Part shown: piece after piece, positions 1-9,066 of the stretch | Numbering within the stretch: position 1 is the stretch's first letter | How the letters are laid out: the number at the start of each line of letters is the position of its first letter | Position numbers and translations under genes: made by a program | Notes under the pieces: generated by a model | Seen by the model: the letters and a program-made list of their open reading frames with translations, nothing else | Told to the model about the DNA's origin: nothing | Databases searched by the model: none | From: Vibrio sinus | Lineage (GTDB): Bacteria; Pseudomonadota; Gammaproteobacteria; Enterobacterales; Vibrionaceae | NCBI RefSeq assembly: GCF_023634645.1 | Contig: NZ_JAMKMR010000009.1 | Coordinates: 62,001 to 126,000 of the forward strand | DNA length: 64,000 nt | Reading direction: 5' to 3'

Positions 1-699
1 CGCTCTTACGACCAGTAACGGTAATAGAATACCAATGACAATGGCAACAGTGGCAATAATAGCCATCCACTTTAATGCAAATTTCTCATCTTCTTCTGCC
101 TGCAAAGCACTTTTAAGGGTAAAGTTTTGCACTTCATCAAGGATATCTATCAAGGCATGATCGAGCTTATCTTCCAATGCCTCAACTTTGACTGACTTTT
201 CGAGCATCTCTTCTATCTGCCCTGATGCGCCAAGTGCGAGTACTGCGTCAACCTCAGTAATTAGACCCGCGTATGACTTTTCCACATCTTTTAGCTGCCC
301 ATGCAGCATCTTAAATTCTTTCTTTGCAGACTCTGAATGCAGGAGAGGAATGGCTTTTTCAATGAAGTGTTCAATTTCAATGATTTCTTTTTCCGTTTTT
401 ACGGTCAAATCATGTACTTTTTTACTCGCAGCCTGGTACTTGCTCATTTCCTCCATCCCTTGGGATACACGAATCGCTTTCACTATAGCGCGTTCAAACA
501 ATATCGCCTGTTCGAGTTGATGCTCCGTAACAACGGTCATTTTTTTGGTTAATGGGATGTCTTCTTCAGCAATATCAATCAGTTCATTACCAATTTTGTT
601 CATTTGATATAATGCAAAACAACCCATGATAATCATGAGCAATAGTTGAGAAGCCGCTAGTAGATAGACTTTATGTGCAATCGCGAGCTTAGATAACAT
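1..699 (-). CDS. Methyl-accepting chemotaxis protein, N-terminal part (runs off the window)
   Basis: Reading the minus strand from an ATG at 699 gives 233 open codons to the window edge, so the gene is 3'-truncated here. The product begins MLSKLAIAHKVYLL and has a first membrane helix at about residues 10-30. A charged, helical, probably periplasmic region rich in Glu, Lys and Leu follows (about 35-205). A second hydrophobic helix starts near residue 212 (WMAIIATVAIVIGILLPLLV). This helix / helical sensor / helix layout is that of the amino-terminal half of a methyl-accepting chemoreceptor. The HAMP and signalling domains that would prove it lie outside the window. A membrane sensor of another output class is the main alternative. 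Confidence 0.7.
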   Translation of the reverse strand, partial: MLSKLAIAHKVYLLAASQLLLMIIMGCFALYQMNKIGNELIDIAEEDIPLTKKMTVVTEHQLEQAILFERAIVKAIRVSQGMEEMSKYQAASKKVHDLTVKTEKEIIEIEHFIEKAIPLLHSESAKKEFKMLHGQLKDVEKSYAGLITEVDAVLALGASGQIEEMLEKSVKVEALEDKLDHALIDILDEVQNFTLKSALQAEEDEKFALKWMAIIATVAIVIGILLPLLVVRA

Positions 700-904
700 A
701 GGCTTAATTCCGTGCTAAAAGGCTTGAGTTTTTCTCTTCCCTTAGATAAAGCCTAGCAAATACCTAGTTTTTCAATAATATGTTTATTTTATAAACTGTA
801 TTTTGTTCTCATTTAAAAAGCAGCGATTATAAAATCTATGCTTTGTATATCTTTTTGTTAAGAAACAATTGATACATATGAAACTTATTTCTTTTGTGGC
901 AAAA

Positions 905-927
905 AATAAGAGAGCGTGAACGCTCTC
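905..927 (-). terminator. Rho-independent terminator of the yghU-like gene
   Basis: A 7-bp inverted repeat (GAGAGCG, loop TGAA, CGCTCTC) at 910-927 is followed on the minus strand by a T-rich run (TTATTTTTT). It lies 35 bp past the stop of the glutathione transferase gene, so it ends that transcript. Confidence 0.75.
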
Positions 928-961
928 CTGATTATCCAGACATAGATTGTCTATGTTGCGT

Positions 962-1825
962 CTAATAGTCAGACTTTTTAGCCAACACTTTATCAATATC
1001 TGCCGAACTGTGTCGCTCTAATAACTGCTCCCATTCTTCACCCATTGGCCTATTGACAATGCGGCCGCGTTGTACGGCTTCTCTTTGTGAAATCATGGTC
1101 GCCCAGCGTAGAACGTTTTTGTAGCTTTTGACATCCAAAAACTCCCCAGCCTCATACGCGTTATTTAACACAAGATTTCCATACCAAGGCCAAGTGGCGA
1201 TATCAGCGATGCTATACTCTTCTCCGCCCAAGTAGGCGTTATCTGCCAATCGCTTATCCAGAACATCCAATTGGCGCTTGGCTTCCATTGCAAAACGGTT
1301 GATGGGATATTCAAACTTTTCTGGAGCGTAGGCATAGAAGTGTCCAAAGCCTCCACCCAGATAGGGAGCAGAGCCTTGTAGCCAAAACAGCCAGTTCATC
1401 ACTTGCGTCTTTTGCTCTCTGTCTTCTGGCAAGAAGTGACCAAATTTTTCGGCTAAATAAAGCAAAATCGAGCCTGATTCAAACACCTTGATCGGTTCAC
1501 CTTCTGAACGATCTACCATGGCAGGGATTTTTGAGTTAGGGTTAACATCTACAAACCCAGAAGAAAATTGTTCACTCTCTCCGATACGAATTAAAAATGC
1601 ATCATACTCTGCTTCTTTGATGCCCAAGGCCAACAGCTCTTCAAGCATGATTGTGACTTTCTGCCCATTGGGAGTGGCCAAAGAGTATAGCTGTATTGGA
1701 TGTTCGCCTACTGGTAGCTCTTGTTGGTATCGAGCCCCCGAATCTGGCCTATTAATACTCGCCCATTCACCACCATTTTCTTGTTCCATGGTCCACACTT
1801 TTGGAGGGATGTATTCGCTTGTCAT
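962..1825 (-). CDS. yghU: YghU-type glutathione S-transferase / disulfide-bond oxidoreductase
   Basis: The 287-residue product closely follows the E. coli YghU pattern, which has almost the same length (288). An N-terminal extension of about 40 residues is followed by a thioredoxin-like GST domain with LYSLATPNGQKVTIMLEELL and the NPNSKIPAMVDRS substrate loop. An all-helical C-terminal GST domain follows, with LGGGFGHFYAYAPEKFEYP and EYSIADIATWPW. YghU proteins are cytosolic, bind two glutathiones per monomer and reduce disulfides and organic hydroperoxides. The ATG at 1825 is supported by a GGAACGACA ribosome site just upstream. It stands alone, with its own terminator downstream. Function is inferred from family membership. 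Confidence 0.92.
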   Translation of the reverse strand: MTSEYIPPKVWTMEQENGGEWASINRPDSGARYQQELPVGEHPIQLYSLATPNGQKVTIMLEELLALGIKEAEYDAFLIRIGESEQFSSGFVDVNPNSKIPAMVDRSEGEPIKVFESGSILLYLAEKFGHFLPEDREQKTQVMNWLFWLQGSAPYLGGGFGHFYAYAPEKFEYPINRFAMEAKRQLDVLDKRLADNAYLGGEEYSIADIATWPWYGNLVLNNAYEAGEFLDVKSYKNVLRWATMISQREAVQRGRIVNRPMGEEWEQLLERHSSADIDKVLAKKSDY

Positions 1826-2097
1826 TGTCGTTCCTTAGTTGGCTTTTATAATCAGATATAAGGCCTAAATCCTAAAATTAAAACGGTATTACCTTAAATT
1901 GCTTAGAACGTTTGGATCTATCTTTATCTCTAATATTCTTTGGTAGAAACCCGCGAGCAAAATACTGATTTATTTCTCATTTATCCATAAACCCATCACC
2001 TTACTGGGATACGATCTCAGTTTTCCAAACCAAGACTAGCAAGACAAATCATGCCGCAAGTAAAATGTCTATAGGCAACAACTAAAGGGAATTAAAG

Positions 2098-2586
2098 ATG
2101 ACTGCAGTATTAGAAAGCCAAGTTCAAATCAGTAGCGTACCGGAACTAATGTCTAACGGTATGAGCAATTCATGTTTAAAACAAGCCGTCGGTTTTCATT
2201 TAAATACCATACGATACCCAGGAATCGATACCTGTATCAGTATCACCATCGCCTATGAGGTCGGCATTGTCGGTTTACATTTGTTTAGGAACACCATGGA
2301 GTCAACACTGGAAGATGCTGTTGAGCAACTAAGACGAGAATCTGCAAACTGTTCGGGTAACATCCTTCACGTTCTCATCGCTGGAAATATTGAAAATTGG
2401 ATGAGCAAGGCCTTCTTCCACAACTACAGCCTTTCAAACAAAACATCGAAAAGTATCAAGTCATTGCTCATGACCAAGTTCGGCATTGAAGGAAGTGAAA
2501 TTATTACGACCACTCAAATCCAAAATAATGTTGAAGTCACCAAACAAAGTGGCACACTCAGCGCTTCTAATTATCCTTTGGATTAA
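2098..2586 (+). CDS. Conserved hypothetical protein with CheD/CNF-like Cys-His spacing
   Basis: This 162-residue protein has no signal peptide and no membrane helix, and I cannot place it firmly in a named family. Its middle reads DTCISITIAYEVGIVGLHLF, with Cys46 and His61 15 residues apart on what look like adjacent beta strands. Later come a strand-rich HVLIAGNIENW segment and a helix-turn-strand SIKSLLMTKFGIEGSEI. That order (Cys strand, His strand, glycine strand, helix, GI strand) resembles CheD glutamine deamidases and the CNF-type toxin domain, but overall identity to CheD looks low. The start follows a purine-rich AAAGGGAATTAAAG site. It stands alone, convergent with the valine operon. 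Expression of a CDS is likely; deamidase function is only a hypothesis. Confidence 0.6.
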   Translation: MTAVLESQVQISSVPELMSNGMSNSCLKQAVGFHLNTIRYPGIDTCISITIAYEVGIVGLHLFRNTMESTLEDAVEQLRRESANCSGNILHVLIAGNIENWMSKAFFHNYSLSNKTSKSIKSLLMTKFGIEGSEIITTTQIQNNVEVTKQSGTLSASNYPLD

Positions 2587-2605
2587 ACCAGAAGCCACCA
2601 AAATG

Positions 2606-2640
2606 CAAAAAGCCCGAGCTATTTACAGCTCGGGCTTAAT
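2606..2640 (-). terminator. Terminator of the valine/isoleucine catabolic operon
   Basis: A perfect 10-bp stem AGCCCGAGCT / AGCTCGGGCT (2611-2620 with 2627-2636, loop ATTTAC) is followed on the minus strand by TTTTTG. It lies directly after the SDR stop codon and between two convergent genes, so it may act in both directions. The T run favours the minus strand. Confidence 0.8.
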
Positions 2641-2656
2641 GTACCTGCGCGTCTGA

Positions 2657-3415
2657 TTACATTCGTAAACCACCATCGAGCTCTAACACTCGACCAGTGT
2701 AGTAATCGTTTTCAAATATAAACTTCGCCGCATGTGCCATCTCGTTCGCTTGCGCGATTCGGCCAACTGGAATCATTTTTTCTAGTCGCTCTATGGCTTC
2801 TGACTTAAGTTGGTTTGCCATTGCGGTTTGAACAACCCCGGGGGCGATAGCCGCAGCGCGAATACCATATCGAGCTAGCTCTTTCCCCCAGCCAACAGCC
2901 ATGGTGGCAACCGCTGCTTTTGATGCCGCGTAGTTGGTTTGTCCTATGTTACCCGCTCTCGCCACGCTAGAGATGTTAATAATGACGCCTTTACTTTCGG
3001 TTTTGATCATACTCGCGGCAGCTTCCCTCGAACATAAGAAAGTCCCCGTGGTATTCACATCCATTACCGTTGTAAATTGCTCCAGCGACATTTTCGACAA
3101 CTCGCCATCTTTCGCTTTTACCAACATACCATCTTTCAAGATACCAGCGCTGTTTATCAAGCCGTTAAGCTTTGAAAAATCACCGACAATCTGGCTAAAG
3201 GTGGATTCGACTTCTGATTCATTGGTAACGTTAAGCGGATACACTTCCGCTTTGACACCATACTGATAGCAAAGCTCCTGAGTTTGTTTCAGTGTTTCTA
3301 AGTTCAAATCAAGTAACGCGAGGTTTGCACCCGATTCTGCAAGGGTCAACGCCATGCTTTGCCCTAAGCCTTGCCCTGCCCCCGTCACTGCGATCACACT
3401 GTGTAATAAATCCAT
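2657..3415 (-). CDS. SDR-family 3-hydroxyacyl-CoA dehydrogenase
   Basis: This 252-residue classical short-chain dehydrogenase has the NAD(P)-binding motif TGAGQGLG at residues 10-17. The catalytic Ser lies in NISSVARAGN and the Tyr/Lys pair in NYAASKAAV. FabG/HSD10-like C-terminal sequence follows (PGVVQTAMANQL, LDGGLRM). It is the last gene of a minus-strand operon that otherwise encodes valine and isoleucine degradation. The most likely role is therefore oxidation of 2-methyl-3-hydroxybutyryl-CoA to 2-methylacetoacetyl-CoA in isoleucine breakdown, the substrate of the operon's thiolase. The substrate is inferred from context only; an acetoacetyl-CoA or 3-oxoacyl-ACP reductase is the alternative. 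Confidence 0.85.
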   Translation of the reverse strand: MDLLHSVIAVTGAGQGLGQSMALTLAESGANLALLDLNLETLKQTQELCYQYGVKAEVYPLNVTNESEVESTFSQIVGDFSKLNGLINSAGILKDGMLVKAKDGELSKMSLEQFTTVMDVNTTGTFLCSREAAASMIKTESKGVIINISSVARAGNIGQTNYAASKAAVATMAVGWGKELARYGIRAAAIAPGVVQTAMANQLKSEAIERLEKMIPVGRIAQANEMAHAAKFIFENDYYTGRVLELDGGLRM

Positions 3416-3440
3416 ATTGAATTACCCTAAAGCTAACCGA

Positions 3441-4337
3441 TTAACGGTTTGACTGACGTTGATAAAACTCGAACATGCTGGAGAAATCTAACTCTCCGTT
3501 ACCATTAGCATTGTGCAACGCGTACAAGTTTCTTGCTAATGCACCCATTGGAGTAGCAGATTGGCTTTGTGCTGCTGCGTCCATACCCAAACCGAGATCT
3601 TTTAACATCAGTTTGGTCATAAATCCGGGCTGATATTGATTGCTCGCGGGAGCGGTATCCATGACGCCTGGGCAAGGGTTGTAGAGCTCCAACGCCCAGT
3701 TTCGACCCGAGCTTTGCAGCATGATGTCGGAAAGCACTTTAGGATCGAGCCCATTTTCAATGCCAAGATTGAGCGCTTCACACGTACCCGACATCAGGAT
3801 GCCTAGCATCATGTTATTGCAAATCTTCGCCATTTGTCCGGCACCGGCTTGGCCTGCATGAAAAACGTTTTTGCCCATATGCTTTAACACAGATTGGGCT
3901 CTTTCAAATCCCATATCCGTACCGCCAACAATAAAGGTTAACGTTCCAGCTTTAGCGCCTGCCACTCCACCCGATACTGGAGCATCAACAAAATCGATGC
4001 CCTTTTTGCTTGCTTCATCGGCAACAACTTTGGCTGATTCAGGGTCAATCGTTGATGAGTCAATGAGTAGTGTCTCGTTATTGACGAGATTTAACAGTCC
4101 GGTGTCGCCTAAGTACACAGAACGTACATGCTGCCCAGCAGGCAGCATGGTAATAACAACTTGCGCGCCTTTTATCGCATCTTCGATTGAGTCTGCGACC
4201 TTCGCCCCTTTCTGCTCGAAAGGTTGCGTTGTCGATGGATCTAAGTCAAATACGCGCAGGGAATAATCTGCGGTTACTAAATTCATAGCCATTGGGCTAC
4301 CCATATTCCCTAGCCCGATAAAAGCGATAGTACTCAT
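3441..4337 (-). CDS. mmsB: 3-hydroxyisobutyrate dehydrogenase
   Basis: This 298-residue beta-hydroxyacid dehydrogenase oxidises 3-hydroxyisobutyrate to methylmalonate semialdehyde with NAD in valine degradation. An N-terminal Rossmann motif (FIGLGNMGSPMAMNL) is followed by the substrate signature DAPVSGGVAGAKAGTL near 118-132 and the catalytic-lysine segment GAGQMAKICNNMML (Lys171). I place the start at 4337 because the preceding AAAGGAGAAAGTGAT is a strong ribosome site; an upstream in-frame ATG at 4364 would add nine residues and lacks one. It lies between the hydrolase that makes its substrate and the SDR gene. Its product feeds MmsA, encoded upstream in the same operon. Confidence 0.93.
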   Translation of the reverse strand: MSTIAFIGLGNMGSPMAMNLVTADYSLRVFDLDPSTTQPFEQKGAKVADSIEDAIKGAQVVITMLPAGQHVRSVYLGDTGLLNLVNNETLLIDSSTIDPESAKVVADEASKKGIDFVDAPVSGGVAGAKAGTLTFIVGGTDMGFERAQSVLKHMGKNVFHAGQAGAGQMAKICNNMMLGILMSGTCEALNLGIENGLDPKVLSDIMLQSSGRNWALELYNPCPGVMDTAPASNQYQPGFMTKLMLKDLGLGMDAAAQSQSATPMGALARNLYALHNANGNGELDFSSMFEFYQRQSNR

Positions 4338-4397
4338 ATCACTTTCTCCTTTCATTCTAATCAATGCGTTAAAAAATTTGGCCTAAGGCTGGTTACC

Positions 4398-5537
4398 TTA
4401 GGCTCCTAGTGATTTAAGTGGGTGCTCTTCCACTGACCACAACGAGTCAAACAGCGAGTCAATCACGCCAGTATCCACATCCATTACCGACGAAAACTTC
4501 CAATTTGGCTTGCCGTCTTTGTCAATCAATCGAGCTCGCACGCCTTCTTGAAATTCGCCAAAGGTGCTGCCCTTAACTGACAAGTTCAGTTCTAATCGGA
4601 AGCAGTCTTCCAACGACAAAGATTGATATTGGGTTACTTGCCGGTAACAAATGTGCGCCGTAATTGGGCTGCCATCTTTTAACGTGGACTTAACCCCTTG
4701 CAACCATTTGTCGTCGGTTGTACCAACGGTTTCCATCGCTAAGACTTTTTCCACTATGGTGTCGAGGTCGTTGCCGCTGCAAGCCGAGCATATTTGGCTT
4801 AGATAGGGCAGTAGCTTCGCTTGTGGAATTTGTCTGATCGCCTGCTGGGATAACTCTAATAATGCGGAGTTAATAGAAGATGTTGCACTTGCATTGGGCT
4901 GCCAGTTCGTGCGCATTAACGCATCTAACAGCCTTTGCTTTTGCTCTGAATGAACAAAGTAGTCGGCCATTTCTATCTCAATGGCATCTTTGGCATTGAT
5001 GCTCGCTCCGGTTAAACCTAAAAACAAGCCAACCCCAGGCTCTAGTTGATTTAAGAACCAAGTGCCGCCAACATCTGGATAAAGCCCAATTGATACTTCT
5101 GGCATGGCTAAACGAGATTTTTCTGTGACCACTTTATGGCTAGCCCCCATAAACAGCCCCATTCCACCTCCCATGACAATCCCATCACCCCAAGCGATTA
5201 CAGGTTTAGCGTAGGTATGGATAAGATAGTCACATTGGTATTCCAAAGTGAAGTATTCAGTACAGAACTTCTGAGTGTCAGCGGCAGTTTCTTCTTTCAT
5301 GACGCGATACATGGTTCGTACATCGCCACCCGCACAAAACGCTTTTTCTCCCTCTCCCTGTAAGAAAACGCAGACAATTGAGTCATCCGTTTGCCACGCC
5401 TCTAGCTGGGTGTTTAACTTATCCAGCATGTTATAAGTCAGCGCATTAAGAGAGGACGGATTGTCTAAAGTCACTACTCCGATCGAATATTGACGATTTT
5501 CGCAAGGGAGTCGCTCAAATCTCACGTTGTCAGTCAT
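4398..5537 (-). CDS. 3-hydroxyisobutyryl-CoA hydrolase
   Basis: This 379-residue crotonase-superfamily member has the length typical of 3-hydroxyisobutyryl-CoA hydrolases rather than of enoyl-CoA hydratases (about 260). The oxyanion-hole and active-site region includes GEKAFCAGGDVRTMY and GGGMGLFMGASHKVV, followed by MPEVSIGLYPDVGGTWFL. The C-terminal HIBCH region has SVKGSTFGEFQEGVRARLIDK. The enzyme releases CoA from 3-hydroxyisobutyryl-CoA to give free 3-hydroxyisobutyrate, the substrate of the adjacent mmsB. It is 15 bp downstream of the enoyl-CoA hydratase gene in a tight operon. Family and context agree. Confidence 0.92.
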   Translation of the reverse strand: MTDNVRFERLPCENRQYSIGVVTLDNPSSLNALTYNMLDKLNTQLEAWQTDDSIVCVFLQGEGEKAFCAGGDVRTMYRVMKEETAADTQKFCTEYFTLEYQCDYLIHTYAKPVIAWGDGIVMGGGMGLFMGASHKVVTEKSRLAMPEVSIGLYPDVGGTWFLNQLEPGVGLFLGLTGASINAKDAIEIEMADYFVHSEQKQRLLDALMRTNWQPNASATSSINSALLELSQQAIRQIPQAKLLPYLSQICSACSGNDLDTIVEKVLAMETVGTTDDKWLQGVKSTLKDGSPITAHICYRQVTQYQSLSLEDCFRLELNLSVKGSTFGEFQEGVRARLIDKDGKPNWKFSSVMDVDTGVIDSLFDSLWSVEEHPLKSLGA

Positions 5538-5552
5538 ACCCGCTCCTGTTTA

Positions 5553-6338
5553 TCAGTTCTTCCAATTTGGCTTACGTTTCTCAAGAAACGCATTCACGCC
5601 TTCCACCTGATCTTCTGTATTGAACAGTTTAAGGAACAGCTCTCTTTCTTTGGTTAACCCAACATGGAGAGGTTCAACACGGTGATTTTGAATCAGTGTT
5701 TTACAGGCTGCGACAGACGAAGGCGATTGATTGGAAACCGACTCAGCTAGGTTGATAGCCACCTCCCGTGCTTGCCCTTTTTCAACTACTTCTTCAACTA
5801 ACCCAATTGACAACGCCTTGTCCGCGGAAAGCTGCTCACCGCATAAAATCACTCTTTTCGCCCACCCTTCGCCGACCAATGCCGTCAAGTTCTGCGTGCC
5901 ACCTGCGCAAGGTAAGAGCCCTACTTTTGCTTCAGGCAAAGCCATAAGCGCTTGTTGCTCGGCAATGCGTATATCACAGGCTAATGCCACCTCTAATCCA
6001 CCTCCCATCGCATATCCGTTAATCGCAGCGATCGACACGCCACGAAATGCTGATAACGCTTCAAACGCTTCACCGAAAATATGCGCCATATCCATCGCAA
6101 CCGCTTTATCGCCACTGGCAAACAGATTGAGATCAGCACCAGCAGAGAAAAACTTCTCGCCACTACCGGTTATCACTAAGGCATAAATTTCTTTATCCTT
6201 GTTTAACTGGCCCACCAACTTGGTGAGCAGTTTTAAACTCGATTCCGTCCAAGTATTGGCAGGAGGGTTGTTCATGGTGAGAATCGCGACGTGGTTTTTA
6301 ATATCAACCTGAATCGCACTATCTTGTTCGTATTCCAT
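5553..6338 (-). CDS. Enoyl-CoA hydratase (methacrylyl-CoA hydratase role)
   Basis: This 261-residue crotonase-fold enzyme has FFSAGADLNLF and the GYAMGGGLEVALACD motif, the latter carrying an oxyanion-hole glycine. MALPEAKVGLLPCAGGTQNL follows, with the second catalytic Glu in PEAKVGLLP. The operon context (acyl-CoA dehydrogenase before, 3-hydroxyisobutyryl-CoA hydrolase after) points to hydration of methacrylyl-CoA, and perhaps tiglyl-CoA, in valine and isoleucine breakdown. The ATG at 6338 is chosen because GAGGAG lies 7 bp upstream; another in-frame start at 6356 has no such site. The exact substrate is inferred. Confidence 0.9.
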   Translation of the reverse strand: MEYEQDSAIQVDIKNHVAILTMNNPPANTWTESSLKLLTKLVGQLNKDKEIYALVITGSGEKFFSAGADLNLFASGDKAVAMDMAHIFGEAFEALSAFRGVSIAAINGYAMGGGLEVALACDIRIAEQQALMALPEAKVGLLPCAGGTQNLTALVGEGWAKRVILCGEQLSADKALSIGLVEEVVEKGQAREVAINLAESVSNQSPSSVAACKTLIQNHRVEPLHVGLTKERELFLKLFNTEDQVEGVNAFLEKRKPNWKN

Positions 6339-6368
6339 TGCTGGACTCCTCAACAATTTTTGTGGTGG

Positions 6369-7523
6369 CTACAATATTTCCGCGCCTTCCTTAAGTAAGT
6401 GACGAGCGACGATCAATCGCATGATTTCATTAGTACCTTCCAGGATTTGATGTACACGCACATCACGGAAATAGCGCTCCATCGGATACTCTTTGATATA
6501 GCCGTAACCGCCATACAATTGCAGGGCCTGATCACAGACTTTGAACCCCACATCGGTCGCAAAACGCTTGGCCATTGCGCAGTAGGCCGTTGCTTGTGGA
6601 TCTTGACGATCAAGCTTACTGGCTGCGTAACGAACAAGCTGTCTGGCCGCGACTAGCTCCGTTGCGATATCGGCGAGCTTAAACTGCAATCCTTGAAACT
6701 GAGCCAAAAATTGGCCAAATTGTTTTCGCTCTTGCATGTATTGAGTCGCTTGATTCAGTGCTTGCTGAGCGGTACCAATTGAACAAGTGGCAATATTGAT
6801 CCTACCGCCATCTAACCCTTTCATCGCAAAAGTAAAACCTTCACCTTCGCTACCTAAAAGATGGTTTTCGGGTATTTCCACATTATCAAAACTCACGGTA
6901 CGTGTGGGCTGGCTGTTCCACCCCATCTTGGGCTCTTTTCGCCCATAGCTGATGCCTTCAGCGCTGGTAGGGACAACAAACGCTGATACCCCTTTTGCAT
7001 TGTCTTGTCCTGTACGAGCCATCACCACCAGCACATCAGTATCACCTGCACCAGAGATAAAGCATTTGCCGCCATTCAAAATGTAGTGACCGCCTTGCTT
7101 TTTGGCCGTGGTCTTCAATGAAGCCGCATCTGAGCCTGCGTTAGGCTCAGTTAAGCAATACGAGCCTAGCCACTCACCCGTCACCAATTTGGGACAATAG
7201 TCACTTTTCACTTGCTCGGTGGCGAAACTCGCGACCATCCAAGTCACCATATTGTGAATCGTCATAAAAGCGGTGGTCGAGGTGCAGCCCATCGCTAGCT
7301 GTTCAAATATGATGGATGAATCCAAGCGGCTTAAACCTAAGCCGCCTTGCTCTTCTGGCGTATACAAGCTTAGAAATCCAAGCTCACCCGCCTCTCGTAA
7401 TACTTCTTTGGGGAAGTATTGTTTTTCATCCCACTCTGCTGCCATCGGGCTCAAACGCTCTAGGGCAAACTGGCTAGCCGTATCTGCGAAAGCGCGTTGA
7501 TCTTCGTTTAACTCAAAATCCAT
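6369..7523 (-). CDS. Acyl-CoA dehydrogenase (isobutyryl-/2-methylbutyryl-CoA dehydrogenase)
   Basis: This 384-residue flavoprotein has the complete acyl-CoA dehydrogenase fold. FAD/substrate motifs include YCLTEPNAGSDAASLKTTA and WNSQPTRTVSFDNV. The C-terminal signature QLYGGYGYIKEYPMERYFRD is followed by ILEGTNEIMRLIVARHLL. The catalytic Glu sits in ILEGTNEI, the short-chain dehydrogenase position, not the isovaleryl-CoA position used by the liuA product in this window. With the surrounding mmsA, hydratase and hydrolase genes, it should carry out the first FAD-dependent step on isobutyryl-CoA (valine) and probably 2-methylbutanoyl-CoA (isoleucine). Electrons would pass to ETF. Confidence 0.9.
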   Translation of the reverse strand: MDFELNEDQRAFADTASQFALERLSPMAAEWDEKQYFPKEVLREAGELGFLSLYTPEEQGGLGLSRLDSSIIFEQLAMGCTSTTAFMTIHNMVTWMVASFATEQVKSDYCPKLVTGEWLGSYCLTEPNAGSDAASLKTTAKKQGGHYILNGGKCFISGAGDTDVLVVMARTGQDNAKGVSAFVVPTSAEGISYGRKEPKMGWNSQPTRTVSFDNVEIPENHLLGSEGEGFTFAMKGLDGGRINIATCSIGTAQQALNQATQYMQERKQFGQFLAQFQGLQFKLADIATELVAARQLVRYAASKLDRQDPQATAYCAMAKRFATDVGFKVCDQALQLYGGYGYIKEYPMERYFRDVRVHQILEGTNEIMRLIVARHLLKEGAEIL

Positions 7524-7561
7524 AATTCACATCCAATTTCATCAATGTGTATTTACGCGAA

Positions 7562-9055
7562 CTATCGCAATTGAATGGTTAAGTTTGGTCCTGTTGGGAT
7601 ATCATCATCAAACCAACGGGATGTCACCGTTTTGGTTTCAGTGTAAAAACGTACAGCCTGTTTGCCATAAGCATGTAAATCACCATAAAAACTGCCACGC
7701 CAACCCGTGAATGAGAAAAATGGCAGTGGAACAGGAATCGGCACGTTCACACCTACTTGACCGACTAAAATCTCATGCTGATATTTGCGAGCCGCGGCAC
7801 CGTTGGCAGTGAAAATAGAAGTACCGTTGCCATATGGGTTACGGTTGATTAGCTCAATCGCCTCTTCCAAAGTATCGACTTCCACGCACAGCAGTACCGG
7901 GCCAAAGATTTCTTCTTTGTAGATGGTCATTTCTGTAGACACGTTACTAAAGATGGTTGGCCCTACCCAGTTGCCATTTGGCAGCCCATCGACATGGCAT
8001 TCGCTGCCATCCAACTCACAAATCGCGCCCTGATCTTTACCTTCTTGAATCAGGCGAAGTACTCGTTGTTTCGCTTGTTGGCTAATCAAAGGGCCGTACG
8101 CGGCTGAGTTATCGTCCCATTTTCCTGGGTGAATTTTCGCCATCTCAGTTTTTAGATCTGAGATCCACTCTTTCGAGCTTCCAACAAATACAGCAACAGA
8201 AATCGCCATACAGCGCTGACCAGCTGCGCCCACTGATGAACCCACCAAGTTACTAACCACTTGATCTTTATTAGCATCGGGCATGACAACCATGTGGTTC
8301 TTTGCTCCCGCAAACGCTTGCACGCGTTTAAAGTGCTTGGTGCCTTGCTCATAGATATATTGAGCGACAGGGACAGAGCCAACAAAAGAAATGGTTTTAA
8401 TCTCTGGGTGCGCCAGTAGGTAATCAACTTGCTCTTTCTTTCCATGCACGATTTGCAGAACACCTTTTGGAGCACCTGCTTCTTTAAACAGCTCAGCCAA
8501 TCGCATTGCCGTCAAAGGTACTTGCTCTGAAGGCTTTAATACAAATGTATTGCCGCTTGCGATAGCAATGGGGAACATCCACAGTGGGATCATTGCAGGG
8601 AAGTTGAAAGGCGTGATACCACAACACACTCCAAGAGGCTGAATCATTGAGTAGGTATCGATATTGGTCGCGACGTTCTCGACCATTTCTCCCATCATAT
8701 TGCTAGAAATATTGGCCGCCTGCTCTACCACTTCAATACCGCGCCATACATCCCCTTTCGCATCCGCAAGGGTTTTGCCTGTCTCTTGAGACAAAATTTG
8801 CGCCAGTTCATCATGATGCTCTTTCAGAAGGTGTTGATATTTAAGCATCAACCGCGCTTTTTCAGGAACGGCGACTTCTTTCCAAGTTCTGAAAGCCACG
8901 CTTGCACTTGCAATAGCCTTTTCCATTTCATCTTCTGTAGCACAGGGTACTTTGGCAATTACTTCGTTATCTGCAGGGTTGGTAACTTCTACCCACTCTT
9001 GCGTTTCAGAATGATGGAACTCTCCATCAGTAAACAGTGAAACTAGCTTTGTCAT
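7562..9055 (-). CDS. mmsA: Methylmalonate-semialdehyde dehydrogenase (CoA-acylating)
   Basis: This 497-residue aldehyde dehydrogenase superfamily enzyme converts methylmalonate semialdehyde plus CoA and NAD to propionyl-CoA, the end of valine degradation. Seen in the protein are the NAD-binding segment [14 protein letters not shown] at about 149-162, VLKPSEQVP, and the catalytic Cys282 in [15 protein letters not shown]. That Cys context is typical of MmsA and differs from the FxxxGQxCxA of other aldehyde dehydrogenases. The C-terminal [21 protein letters not shown] segment is also characteristic. It lies 11 bp downstream of the thiolase gene in the same operon. Confidence 0.96.
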   Translation of the reverse strand: MTKLVSLFTDGEFHHSETQEWVEVTNPADNEVIAKVPCATEDEMEKAIASASVAFRTWKEVAVPEKARLMLKYQHLLKEHHDELAQILSQETGKTLADAKGDVWRGIEVVEQAANISSNMMGEMVENVATNIDTYSMIQPLGVCCGITPFNFPAMIPLWMFPIAIASGNTFVLKPSEQVPLTAMRLAELFKEAGAPKGVLQIVHGKKEQVDYLLAHPEIKTISFVGSVPVAQYIYEQGTKHFKRVQAFAGAKNHMVVMPDANKDQVVSNLVGSSVGAAGQRCMAISVAVFVGSSKEWISDLKTEMAKIHPGKWDDNSAAYGPLISQQAKQRVLRLIQEGKDQGAICELDGSECHVDGLPNGNWVGPTIFSNVSTEMTIYKEEIFGPVLLCVEVDTLEEAIELINRNPYGNGTSIFTANGAAARKYQHEILVGQVGVNVPIPVPLPFFSFTGWRGSFYGDLHAYGKQAVRFYTETKTVTSRWFDDDIPTGPNLTIQLR

Positions 9056-9066
9056 GACTTTGTCCT

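Noticed and set aside
784..996. 70-codon minus-strand open frame overlapping the end of the yghU-like gene
   Set aside because: It spans the terminator hairpin and the yghU 3' end, has a low-complexity Cys/Phe-rich product and no ribosome site; most likely chance.
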